Shown here one piece after another: positions 54,290 to 63,845 of a DNA stretch of 64,000 nucleotides. The notes beneath the pieces are model-generated. The model was not told the origin of the DNA, did no database searches, and worked only from the letters and a program-made list of their open reading frames with translations. Source of the DNA: Kitagawia praeruptora (taxonomy: Eukaryota > Streptophyta > Magnoliopsida > Apiales > Apiaceae); the NCBI GenBank assembly GCA_037693485.1, contig CM075348.1, forward strand, positions 34,466,501-34,530,500. The letters run 5' to 3'. The position numbers were made by a program, and so were the translations under genes. Numbering within the stretch: the first letter of the stretch is position 1; every line of letters starts with the position of its first letter.

Positions 54290-54728
54290 AGGCTATTGTT
54301 TTCCACTTGCATTATTTTCCAGCACTTGCATTATTTCAGCTACCAATGACAACCCACAGGAACATGAAATTTAAATTTATATGCATTATTATCCAGCACT
54401 TGCATTATGTCCACAGGACCACATCATCTACTCACATAGTGAATAATCTCGTGCATTTACAGTAATCTGCAACAAACACTAAAAAGTATCCCAGAGCAGA
54501 TAAGATTGAGTGATCACATCTTGCCTTCACTGTGTTATCATTTTACCATTGCTATTTCAAACTTCCCGTGAATGCACAGCAAGAAAACAACAAGAATCTT
54601 TGCAGACCTAAAAACCCATTGTAAAAAGCTGTGAGGTCCCGTCAACATTAACATAATTACAACAATCTCGTGAATGTACAGTAACAATCTCGTGAATGTC
54701 CAGTAACAATCTCGTGAATGTACAAATT
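54290..54728. repeat. Spacer with short tandem repeats between divergent genes
   Basis: CAGCACTTGCATTAT is repeated near 54320 and 54394. AATCTCGTGAATGTACAGTAAC occurs in three tandem near-copies at 54662-54725 (period 22-23 bp), just before the TATA box at 54733. No gene. Confidence 0.65.
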
Positions 54729-54732
54729 CCTC

Positions 54733-54740
54733 TATAAATA
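54733..54740 (+). promoter_or_regulatory. TATA box for the 54829 gene
   Basis: TATAAATA, 89 bp upstream of the ATG at 54829. Confidence 0.5.
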
Positions 54741-54828
54741 CGTTCTTCTTTGTCATTCATAAACACAACTTACTGCTTTCCTCTCAAATAACTTTTAAAC
54801 CAATTTTTTTTCAAGGCACTTGCATCAA

Positions 54829-55271
54829 ATGGATAGGAGGAAGGGGAAGGGGAAAGTGTCAGAAACAAGGGCATATGACGACAGGCAGAAGAAGAAAGAA
54901 GCAGAGCAAGAGAAGGGGAGGGCTGCGATTATACGGTCTGGTGAGCAGTCCTTGTTCATAAAAAAATGAAATTTTTTAAGAGCAGGGAGGAGAGAAAGGG
55001 AAAAGACTGGGTCAAAACTAAGGAGGAGCACCATGACTTTTACTTGTACAATGATGAAATTGCGAATGAGTTCTCTGATAGTGCAGCAAAGTTAAATAAA
55101 GATTTTAACGATGGGAAGATCTCGGGAGAGGAATGGAACGTTTTGATGCGTGACCTGCGTGCTCAAACTCAACAAAAACGGGAGGACATGTTTGCAGCTG
55201 AGGAGGCGGAAATGACAAAGTATGTTGAAGAATATGAAGCAAGGGGACATCAATTTCCTCCAGAAAATTAA
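54829..55271 (+). CDS. Charged coiled-coil protein, split by an apparent one-base shift at an A-run
   Basis: The ATG at 54829 opens a 46-codon frame (basic: Met-Asp-Arg-Arg-Lys-Gly-Lys-Gly-Lys) ending in TGA at 54967-54969. The next frame starts with ATG at 54966 and runs 101 codons to 55271, overlapping by ATGA. The junction lies in a run of seven A, a common place for a one-base indel, so this was probably a single protein of about 147 residues. Residues of the second part are Glu/Lys/Asp-rich and helical (Arg-Ala-Gln-Thr-Gln-Gln-Lys-Arg; Tyr-Val-Glu-Glu-Tyr-Glu-Ala). No domain recognised. A programmed shift or reinitiation is possible but less likely. The AATAAA at 55424 may be the poly(A) signal. 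Confidence 0.45.
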
Positions 55272-55459
55272 GGAATGTAGAAAAGACAATTAGGCAGTTG
55301 GCCTAATTCAAATTTAATAACTTGTTGTTCATTTTATCTATGCTTTTCAATTTCTATGTTTGCATTTTAATTTAAGTGTGCTTCATCTCTTGTACTTTGT
55401 TTATTTCATTTCAATAAAATTTGTATTTCGGAAATTTTTGTAATTTTCGGGTTTAAAAA

Positions 55460-55565
55460 AAACTTAGTTACGCATGTTATGTATTAATTTTTTATGGCCC
55501 TCAACACGACTCCACGAAGGAATGTTTAGGAATTGGATGTGAACTTACCATGTTCGGATAAAAAA
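55460..55565 (-). repeat. Inverted copy of the left subterminal repeat (right boundary of the cluster)
   Basis: In reverse it reads CCGAACATGGTAAGTTCACATCCAATTC..., then CGTGGAGTCGTGTTGAGGGCCATAAAAAAT. This follows 51665-51735 (GAATATGGCAACTTCACATC..., GCGGAGTTACGTTGAGGGGCATAAAAAA) over about 90 bp with moderate identity. It may be a terminal inverted repeat of the unit that carries the small genes. Confidence 0.55.
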
Positions 55566-55613
55566 ATAACATAGAAAGATAATCACAAAAATTAGAAAGA
55601 TAATTAAATAATA

Positions 55614-55865
55614 CTCCCTCTATCTCTTAAAACTTTTCCTGTTTATCTTTATCACGTTTGCCAACGCACATCGTTAATATCTTTAATTTCGTATTAGTTT
55701 TAAATATAAAAACTTTACTGTATTAAAGTACTCATAAATACGAATCCAACAAGATCACTCATGACTATATTTGGATTTATAGATTAGACGTAAATTAGTA
55801 ATTTGTCTCATGTTATGAACAGTCCCGACATATTAAACGGGAAAAGAATTGTGTGACGGAGGGAG
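55614..55865. mobile_element. Stowaway MITE (252 bp), second copy
   Basis: CTCCCTCTATCTC...GACGGAGGGAG flanked by TA (55612-55613 and 55866-55867). Homologous along its length to 35661-35918. Confidence 0.88.
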
Positions 55866-56041
55866 TACTAGTTTGAAAATAAGAGAAAAGAGACAGGTGC
55901 GAGTGCAGACAATTTGACGGCATTAGTGAAAATATCCAGTATAGTGGGAGATAATTTGTGATTTAGAAAGAAGATGCAGGGCGTGGAGCTCTACATATTA
56001 ATATAATAATGTCGAATTGTGAAAATGAGATGGGAAGCCAC

Positions 56042-56453
56042 TTAGAGCCCGTTTGGCCCCCCTTTTCTTTTTTTTTTTTCACTTAAAGTTTGCATGGAGG
56101 TGTTTGTCTCCCCTTAAAGTGGAGCCACTTAAAGTGGAAAGTAGGCTAAAAAAAAAAAGTAGCTTGGAGGTACTTTTTTTCCACTTATTTTTTTTCGTAT
56201 ATCAATTTTTATGTATTTGAGTCACCATTTAACTTGTATTGTATTCTTTTCATATATTTGTATTTTATACTTTCAAAAAAATATAAATTTCTTTTTTTTT
56301 AATTAATTTTTTAAAAATAAATTTACTTTAAGTGGAATTAGCCAAACAGATACACCTAACTTTAAGTAAAAATTATCACTTTTCACTTAAAGTGAGTAAG
56401 TAGCACTTTAAGTGATAAGTAACATTTTTTAAGTTAAGCCAAACACGCTCTTA
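56042..56453. mobile_element. hAT-like MITE, first of a tandem pair
   Basis: TTAGAGCCCGTTTGGC at the left and, reversed, TAAGAGCGTGTTTGGC at the right. The interior is rich in CACTTAAAGT and its inverse. A clear 8-bp target duplication was not found. Confidence 0.65.
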
Positions 56454-56466
56454 GTCACCATCCTTG

Positions 56467-56885
56467 CAGCCTGTTTGGGGTTACTTATTTTTTTTTTTTT
56501 AACCCACTTAAAGTAGTTTAAGGGTGTTTGCCTTACCTTTTTTTTTCCCACTTAAAGTTAGTTTTAGTTCAAAAAAAAAAGTACCTTGGAGGTACTTTTT
56601 TTCCACTTATTTTTTTTCTCATATCAATTTTTATGTATTTGAGTCACCTTTTAACTCGTATCATATTCTTTGCATATATTTGTATTTTACACTTTTATAT
56701 TATGTTTAAAAAATATAAATTTCTTTTTTTTAGTTAATTTTTTTTTAAAAAAATTTACTTTAAGTAAAATTAGCCAAACAGATACACCAAACTTTAAGTG
56801 AAAATTATCACTTTTCACTTAAAGTGAGTAAGTAGCACTTTAAGTGATAAGTAACAATTTTTAAGTTAAGCCAAACACGCTCTTG
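56467..56885. mobile_element. hAT-like MITE, second of a tandem pair
   Basis: CAGCCTGTTTGGGG at the left and, reversed, CAAGAGCGTGTTTGGC at the right. Its right two thirds are nearly the same as in the copy 13 bp to its left (GGAGGTACTTTTTTTCCACTT, TAAGTAGCACTTTAAGTGAT), so the pair arose by duplication or by repeated insertion. Confidence 0.65.
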
Positions 56886-57451
56886 ATCATATTATCATTA
56901 TGGATTGGAATTTGGTATTTTTCAAACTTATTTTTCCCCCTGTCCTGTCATTTTATTTTTTTTTCCCCTGGTTTGTTCCAAATTTGTGTTCATTTTTCTT
57001 TCAAAATTGATTATCCGCACAAAATTTTCATATTTTATAAAAATAATTCTTAAAAATCATCCTTAAAATTGATTATCCGATCATTCAGATGAAGTTTTTT
57101 TTTAAGTTTGATGCTTTTGTTGGTGCAAATGGGCAAACTTATATTTAGTCATTTAATCCCAAGTTCCGGTTCCTATCTGAGTGAAAAGTGAAAACCAACC
57201 AATATTACAATATTTTATTAGCTTTTTTTACATGTCAACCAATAAACAACGAACTTAACTCATAGTTTACTTTTAACAGCATCTTTTAGTCACCATCATT
57301 ATGGATTGATCATTTATATTTGGCTTTTTCAAGCTTATTAAGACTTTTTACAAATTTAATGGTGTCTTTCCCAAATTCCAAGCGGCACAAGTTACTTGAA
57401 ACATTCTCGAGTACAAAGCTTATGAATTTAGAAATACTATTACATTGATGG
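56886..57451. other. Intergenic DNA, no gene recognised
   Basis: AT-rich, with a short duplicated AAAATTGATTATCCG block at about 57003 and 57067. No gene. Confidence 0.5.
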
Positions 57452-57460
57452 TGATAGGTA

Positions 57461-57482
57461 CCCGCTGTAGGCCTACAGCGGG
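57461..57482. repeat. Perfect 22-bp palindrome at the LTR left end
   Basis: CCCGCTGTAGG followed by its exact reverse complement, no loop. A further CACCCGCTGT and ACCCGCTAAACCGCTGT follow within 35 bp. Confidence 0.9.
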
Positions 57483-57839
57483 CACCCGCTGTGAGCCAAC
57501 CCGCTAAACCGCTGTTGCACATCCACCTGTAACAAATATTCATTAATTACACATGTGTCATCTCATATTATTTTTACTAAAAGCAATCCACTTGACAAAC
57601 AAATATCTTCACACAAATATATTTGCAAAATATCTTGTTACCTTGCTCACTAAGACAGGGGACCATAAAGGCAACTAAGGGGACACAAAAGCATTCAAGC
57701 TATGACAAAAGCGGCTGTGCTAGAATCGAGGTATGTGGGAAAGGGACACTAATCACTGTTCCAATAGTGGCTCACTATAGCTTTAACGGCATAACAAGTG
57801 GGTCACCAAGTGGGTGAACAGTTATTAGAGGACCTAGCC

Positions 57840-57847
57840 TATAAATA
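57840..57847 (+). promoter_or_regulatory. LTR TATA box of the second Tat element
   Basis: TATAAATA in CTAGCCTATAAATACCCCC, about 380 bp before the gag ATG. Confidence 0.65.
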
Positions 57848-58107
57848 CCCCCATTCTACACACAAGGTGACACACATTTTTTCAATAGCACAAAATTTAC
57901 TACTCATTCTCTCCCTTTACACAGATACATTTTCACCCGTTTCGATTATTATTATTTCGATTACTGATTCTCACACCGGAGGTGCTTGACGGCCACCACC
58001 CCCGGGCGAGCATTATTTTGCAGATACCCAAACTCAGGTGAAATACCCCCGGAACAGTGATCGGAACAGTGATCGGAAGCCATTAATCGACCGTGAGGAT
58101 TATCATT

Positions 58108-58125
58108 TGGCGCTAGAAGGAGGGG
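58108..58125 (+). other. Primer binding site of the second Tat element
   Basis: TGGCGCTAGAAGGAGGGG starts two bases after the LTR end. It has the TGGCGC start seen in plant gypsy primer sites. The tRNA is not named. Confidence 0.65.
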
Positions 58126-58220
58126 AATTTTTCTTGAAGAAAAACCCACCACCTGCTCTACCTACACAGTAGCTATTCCACCCTCAAAACACAAATCCAA
58201 AAACATCTCAAAAACATTAA

Positions 58221-61200
58221 ATGGAAATCCCAATACTACACCCAGATGAACAAGAACACGAGGAAAATACAACTGGAATCCCGCCAGTCAACCCGCCAGA
58301 GAACCCGCCCAAAGTTGACGGGCAAGAGCAAATCCTTAGCCTTAATCTCACAGGCTGCAACCAACAACAAATTGACTTAATCATGCAAATAGCCGCAACC
58401 CTTCCTCAGGCCGGACCAAAATCCTTGATAAAACAAGTAAGCCTACCCGTGAACCCGCTTGACAATCATAATGAAGCAAATAGCCAACCGCGTGAAGCGA
58501 TCTCTGCCTTCTCTCGCCTAGGCTCATCTCAGAATACTAAACATGACAGACACAACAAGAATCACCATCCCCCTGAAGTATGGGAACAAAACAGGAGGCA
58601 TAGAGACCTCAGAAAAATAATCATTAACAAAAAAGCCGCCTACGACAAGGTAGTGGCTGAATACGAAGCACAAAAGAACCAACAGCAACCTCCTGTCCGC
58701 TCAAAGCAACCCGAAATAACACAACCATCAAACGCAGAAATGTTAAAAACCATATTGGAACTCAAGAATAAAATAGAAGGAAATAGCGAACAAGATATGG
58801 GTGGAACACCATTCACAGCAAGACTAGAGGCTGAGCCACGGCAAAAAGACATCAAACATCACAGCTTCAACTCTTTTGACGGGCTGGCGGACCCGGAAGA
58901 GCACCTTAGTTATTTCGATCAACTGGCTCTCCACTATGAGTATAATGACTTGACACGATGTCGATTCTTCGCCGCAACTCTCCGCGGCAACGCCCAAAGA
59001 TGGTTTTGCAGGATATCCACCAGGTCCATAGATACTTGGTTGGAATTCAAGAAATTATTTCTCAACAAATTCAAAGCAAACCAACAACACGAAGTTCACA
59101 CCGTATTTCTTGAAACCATTGCACAACGTAATGGTGAAACCTTACAAAATTACATTGACCGCTTCAAGGAAGCCGTCAACAAAGTCGTCTGTGTCAATGA
59201 AACAGAGGCTTTGGTTCATTTAAGGAGAGGTCTCAACCCTTACGACTGCGAGAAGTACGTATGCCGTCTCATGGAAACTAAACCCACTACTCTGGCAAAG
59301 GCGTATGACTTGGCATCTCAAGCCATCAACGAAATCGAGTCTCTCAACGTACTTAAACAATCTAGGGCTCCACCCGCACCCACACCATATTTCCAAAGGG
59401 AAAGGTACACGCCCTATCAAAGGCAGGCACCCGCCTTGCACCAAGTACAAACCACTCACGGGCCGCCGCCCGCCCAAAGACCTCAACCACCAGCACCAAT
59501 CAGGGACCGCCAAGGGCCCTTAAACCCTCAAAGATCAGATAGGCGTCCGGAGCCAAAGTGGACGGAATTTACTCTCCCAAGAGCGACCATCTTACGAGAA
59601 ATTAAAGGGAAACCTTTCTACTTCCCACCGGCCCCAATGCACTCTTCACCTGATGACAGGCCCAAAGACAAACACTGCGATTATCACGAAACCCATGGAC
59701 ATTTTACAGATAATTGCCTTTCTCTCAAGTACTTTCTGGAAAAACAAGTCAAGGCGGGCAACTTATCTCAATACTTGCCCAGACAAATACTTGGCCCGTC
59801 CTCCTCTCAAGGACACAACAAAAACATAGTACATACCGTGTTTGGCGGACAGGTCTCACCGCCTAGAGAGGAACAGACCGTCTATGCCATATCAGAGGGT
59901 CCGCCAAACGTCATTACTTTCACAGATGCAGACTATGAAGGCATCAATCCCAATCACACTGAGGCATTGGTCATATCTCTGGGCATTGCCCAGAATGAGG
60001 TCAAAAGGGTTCTGGTCGACAACGGGTCCTCAGTGGACATTTGTTTCCAACACACCTGGGACAGGCTAAAGCTGAGTGACGAAAAATTGGAAACATGTCC
60101 TGATGAAACTCCGCTTTACGGGTTCGGCCACAACGCCGTCCCGATAGCGGGCATTGCACGACTCCCGGTCTATTTTGGGGAATCTCCCAGACAGGTTTGC
60201 AGGATCATTAAGTTCTATGTCATTAACACAGCCTCTTCCTACAACATGATCTTGGGGCGGCCCACATTGAACTTATTGAAGGCGGTTACTTCTACCCCTC
60301 ATCTCAAAATCAAGTTCCCTACTTCAAATGGGATAGGAGAAATCAAAGGGGACTTTGAAACCTCTAAAAGGTGTTACGGCATTGCCCTCACCTTGGGAAA
60401 ATCCGAGCCCAGCAATGTCAACAGAGAAAGGGCTCAAAGCAGAAGACAGGCAAAAAGACAGAGGCACGATGCCCACCAACGTGCCAATAACAAAAAAAGA
60501 AAAGAGGTACAATTTATTGACGGGCATGATCCGTTGATAGAAGACCCGCCAAGGATTGATGCCAATCTAATGAAATGTCTCAAAAGAGAAGAAAACCCGC
60601 CAATAACCCCGGCAGTACAGACAGAGAAAATAGAAATCATACCCGGAGATACAAGCAAAACCGTCAGTATCGGTGCGGGTTTGGACTCTATCTTTAAAAA
60701 GGGTCTCACTGACCTCTTGAGAAAGTACGCAGACGTTTTTGCGTGGAGTCCAAAGGATATGCCAGGATTAGATGAGTCCGTGGCAATCCATAAGTTAAAT
60801 GTGGATCCAGACAAAACTCCAAAAATACAGAAACGAAGAAACTTTGCGCCAGAGCGACAGCGGGCCATTGATATTGAGATTGACAAACTCTTGGACGCAG
60901 ACTTGATTTGCGAGGTCACCTACCCTAAGTGGGTTGCAAATGTAGTATTGGTAAAGAAAGCTAACGGAAAATGGAGGATATGCGTCGATTACACAGACTT
61001 AAACGCAGCGTGCCCAAAAGACCCATATCCTCTCCCTTCGATAGACCAACTCATTGATGCCACAGCGGGTCATCTAATGCTAAGTTTCATGGACGCCTAC
61101 TCAGGCTACAACCAGATTAAAATGACTCCAGAAGACAGAGAAAAAACGGCTTTCGTTACACACAGGGGAGTATATTGTTACAAAGTGATGCCATTTGGGT

Positions 61201-63845
61201 TGATCAATGCCGGCGCCACCTTCCAAAAAACCATGAATAGAATCTTTAGCGGACAATTGGGTCGAAATATGGAAGTATATGTGGATGATCTCATAGTAAA
61301 ATCTCTCCTAACGGCTTCCCACCTCCAGGACTTGGAAGAATGCTTTTCCACCCTCAGGAAACACAATATGAAACTCAACCCGGATAAGTGTGCATTCGCA
61401 CTTGATGCTGGCAAATTCCTGGGTTTTTTGGTTTCTCACAGAGGTATTGAGGCCAACCCTGAGAAAATAAAGGCCATAATCGACATGCAACCACCCAAAA
61501 CTCTGAAAGAAATACAAAAACTAACGGGGAGGTTGGCCGCCCTCAGAAGATTCATAGCGAAATTGGCAGACAGATGCCTCCCATTCTTTGACACCTTGAA
61601 AGGGGCCACAAAAACCAACAAAATATCTTGGACAGCGGAATGTCAAAAGGCCTTTGAAGATCTCAAAACTTATCTCTCCTCTGCCCCGCTACTTGCGGTC
61701 GCAGCCCCCTCAGAACCGCTATCACTCTACTTATCCGCAACAGACAAAGCCGTGGGGGCGGTACTTATCAAAGAAGAAAATGGTGAGCAAAAACCAGTTT
61801 ACTATGTCAGCCAAGTGCTCAAAGACGCGGAGACCCGCTATCCCAACGTCCAAAAATTTGCTCTAGCTTTGGTCATGGCGAGCAGAAAATTGCGGCACTA
61901 TTTTCAAGGAAGACAAATCAGAATCATCACAGATCAACCGCTAAGAAAAATTCTTCACAAACCAGATTTATCAGGTAGATTGATTAACTGGGCGGTAGAG
62001 CTTGGTCAATTCGACCTCAAATACATCCCAAGAACCGCCATCAAGGCACAAGCATTGGCTGATTTTATGGTTGAATGCTCATTCGCCACAAATAAAGAAC
62101 AGACACCCGCAAAGGCAAGTACAGCCACGGACACTAATTGGCAGTTGTATGTAGATGGTTCCTCTACGAACACCCGTTGTGGGGCAGGGCTCATCTTGAC
62201 TAGCCCTGACGGTTTTCAAGTCAAACAAGCCATACAGCTAAACTTCAAAGCCACAAACAATCAAGCGGAATATGAGGCACTTTTGGCCGGTTTGGCATTG
62301 GCAAAAAATTTACAGGCAAAAAAGATAACCATCTATAGCGACTCGCAGCTGGTTGTTCGACAAACAACAGGAGATTATTCAACAAAAGATAGCAATCTCA
62401 GCAAATATCAGGAGATAATTCAGGCAATGCTAACTCAGTTTGAAGAATACTCTCTTAAACAAATAGACAGAATGGATAACACAGTTGCGGACATGTTATC
62501 TAAATTGATACAAGGCGAGAAAGCGGAGGCGGACACAGTTTACTTTGAAGAGTTGACTGTCCCAAGTACAAACAAACTGGATATCATGGAAATAAGCCCG
62601 CCAAGGGATAATTGGATGACCCCTTACATTTGTTACTTAGAAAATGGCACACTACCGGAGGACAGACTCAAAGCAAAAATAGTCAAATCGCAAGCAACGA
62701 AATACTTTCTTCAGGAGGGTATTTTATACAAGAGAAGTTTTGACTCCCCTATACTTAAATGTGTTGACGAAGAAGAAGCCCTATATTGCATAAGAGAGGT
62801 CCACGAAGGCATTTGTGGTGATCACATGGCGGGCAAAGCATTAGCACACAAAATACTCAGACAAGGCTATTATTGGCCGAAAATGCACAAAGAATGCAAA
62901 AACTTCACTAAGAGATGCCGCCAATGTCAACTGTTCAGCAATATGTCCAGAAAATCACCGGCACTCCCGGCGGCCATATTATCCCCAATACCGTTTGCAA
63001 TCTGGGGCATTGACATCATGGGACCATTCCCTAAAGCAAAAGGTGACTTGCAGTATGTTATGGTCGCTATTGATTACATGACAAAATGGGCGGAAGCAAA
63101 GGCTCTTAAACACATCACACAAGATGACGCCATTCGTTTTGTGGAAGAACAAGTCATCACAAGATTTGGAATCCCAGTAATACTCATCTCTGACAACGGC
63201 ACACAGTTTGTAGGCTCGAAATTTACTAAATTCCTGTCCGACCACGGGATCAAACATAAGAAAGCATCCGTTTGCCATCCTCAGAGCAACGGGCAGGTTG
63301 AGGTCACTAATCGCATCATCGTTCGAGGTTTAGAGAAAAGACTGACTACTTCAAAGAAAAAATGGCCTATTGAATTACCCAATGTTCTTTGGGCTTATCG
63401 CACATCCCCCAGGACAAGTACCGGGGAATCTCCCTTCAAACTAGCTTTTGGCACAGAAGCACTGGCACCAGTCGAAATTGGCTCACCATCTTACCGTGCA
63501 CTCAACTTTGAAGAGGAGGCAAATACTCTAGGACTTAAAACGAATCTTGACCTTCTAGATGAAGTCAGAGAAACCGCTGTTGAAAAAATGACCGCTTACA
63601 AAGAAAAAACAAAAGAATTCTTCGGCAAAAAGGCAAGAATCAAAGCCTATATAGAAGGCGATTTGGTTAACAGAGCAACTGAGGCATCCGACCCCAGACA
63701 CACTGGCAAACTTATGCCAAAATGGGAAGGACCCTACAAAATCATCAAAGTACTCAGGCCGGGTTCTTACAAACTAGCCTATCTAAATGGCACTGAAGTC
63801 AACAACACTTGGCACGGCGACAAGCTGCGGAAATATTATCAATAG
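58221..63845 (+). CDS. gag-pol: Tat-lineage gag-pol polyprotein (intact, 1,874 codons)
   Basis: Single uninterrupted frame starting 96 bp after the primer site. Gag lies at about residues 215-370 (Phe-Asp-Gly-Leu-Ala-Asp-Pro; Ala-Gln-Arg-Trp-Phe). A Cys/His knuckle lies near 490 (Cys-Asp-Tyr-His-Glu-Thr-His-Gly-His). The protease Asp-Asn-Gly-Ser-Ser is near 597. Reverse transcriptase has Tyr-Val-Asp-Asp near 1019, followed by its RNase H. A second, archaeal-type RNase H has Asp near 1311, Glu near 1351 and Asp near 1373. Integrase has its zinc module near 1527, Asp near 1598 and 1657, a downstream Glu, and a C-terminal module with Gly-Asp-Leu-Val. All catalytic positions that I can check are present, so it looks coding-competent. 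Arg/Lys-rich linkers separate protease and reverse transcriptase. Confidence 0.95.
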   Translation: MEIPILHPDEQEHEENTTGIPPVNPPENPPKVDGQEQILSLNLTGCNQQQIDLIMQIAATLPQAGPKSLIKQVSLPVNPLDNHNEANSQPREAISAFSRLGSSQNTKHDRHNKNHHPPEVWEQNRRHRDLRKIIINKKAAYDKVVAEYEAQKNQQQPPVRSKQPEITQPSNAEMLKTILELKNKIEGNSEQDMGGTPFTARLEAEPRQKDIKHHSFNSFDGLADPEEHLSYFDQLALHYEYNDLTRCRFFAATLRGNAQRWFCRISTRSIDTWLEFKKLFLNKFKANQQHEVHTVFLETIAQRNGETLQNYIDRFKEAVNKVVCVNETEALVHLRRGLNPYDCEKYVCRLMETKPTTLAKAYDLASQAINEIESLNVLKQSRAPPAPTPYFQRERYTPYQRQAPALHQVQTTHGPPPAQRPQPPAPIRDRQGPLNPQRSDRRPEPKWTEFTLPRATILREIKGKPFYFPPAPMHSSPDDRPKDKHCDYHETHGHFTDNCLSLKYFLEKQVKAGNLSQYLPRQILGPSSSQGHNKNIVHTVFGGQVSPPREEQTVYAISEGPPNVITFTDADYEGINPNHTEALVISLGIAQNEVKRVLVDNGSSVDICFQHTWDRLKLSDEKLETCPDETPLYGFGHNAVPIAGIARLPVYFGESPRQVCRIIKFYVINTASSYNMILGRPTLNLLKAVTSTPHLKIKFPTSNGIGEIKGDFETSKRCYGIALTLGKSEPSNVNRERAQSRRQAKRQRHDAHQRANNKKRKEVQFIDGHDPLIEDPPRIDANLMKCLKREENPPITPAVQTEKIEIIPGDTSKTVSIGAGLDSIFKKGLTDLLRKYADVFAWSPKDMPGLDESVAIHKLNVDPDKTPKIQKRRNFAPERQRAIDIEIDKLLDADLICEVTYPKWVANVVLVKKANGKWRICVDYTDLNAACPKDPYPLPSIDQLIDATAGHLMLSFMDAYSGYNQIKMTPEDREKTAFVTHRGVYCYKVMPFGLINAGATFQKTMNRIFSGQLGRNMEVYVDDLIVKSLLTASHLQDLEECFSTLRKHNMKLNPDKCAFALDAGKFLGFLVSHRGIEANPEKIKAIIDMQPPKTLKEIQKLTGRLAALRRFIAKLADRCLPFFDTLKGATKTNKISWTAECQKAFEDLKTYLSSAPLLAVAAPSEPLSLYLSATDKAVGAVLIKEENGEQKPVYYVSQVLKDAETRYPNVQKFALALVMASRKLRHYFQGRQIRIITDQPLRKILHKPDLSGRLINWAVELGQFDLKYIPRTAIKAQALADFMVECSFATNKEQTPAKASTATDTNWQLYVDGSSTNTRCGAGLILTSPDGFQVKQAIQLNFKATNNQAEYEALLAGLALAKNLQAKKITIYSDSQLVVRQTTGDYSTKDSNLSKYQEIIQAMLTQFEEYSLKQIDRMDNTVADMLSKLIQGEKAEADTVYFEELTVPSTNKLDIMEISPPRDNWMTPYICYLENGTLPEDRLKAKIVKSQATKYFLQEGILYKRSFDSPILKCVDEEEALYCIREVHEGICGDHMAGKALAHKILRQGYYWPKMHKECKNFTKRCRQCQLFSNMSRKSPALPAAILSPIPFAIWGIDIMGPFPKAKGDLQYVMVAIDYMTKWAEAKALKHITQDDAIRFVEEQVITRFGIPVILISDNGTQFVGSKFTKFLSDHGIKHKKASVCHPQSNGQVEVTNRIIVRGLEKRLTTSKKKWPIELPNVLWAYRTSPRTSTGESPFKLAFGTEALAPVEIGSPSYRALNFEEEANTLGLKTNLDLLDEVRETAVEKMTAYKEKTKEFFGKKARIKAYIEGDLVNRATEASDPRHTGKLMPKWEGPYKIIKVLRPGSYKLAYLNGTEVNNTWHGDKLRKYYQ

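Larger units (their letters stand above)
57452..58105 (+). repeat. Probable 5' LTR (654 bp, left end inferred)
   Basis: The right end, TATCA at 58105, is fixed by the primer site that follows. The left end is inferred from TGATAGG at 57452, which pairs with the terminal TATCA as in the other two gypsy elements here. A TATA box (TATAAATA) is at 57840-57847. GATCGGAACAGT is duplicated in tandem near 58055-58080. Confidence 0.6.

Noticed and set aside
57310..57543. 77-codon minus-strand ORF at the Tat LTR start
   Set aside because: Crosses the inferred LTR boundary and the palindrome; no domain.
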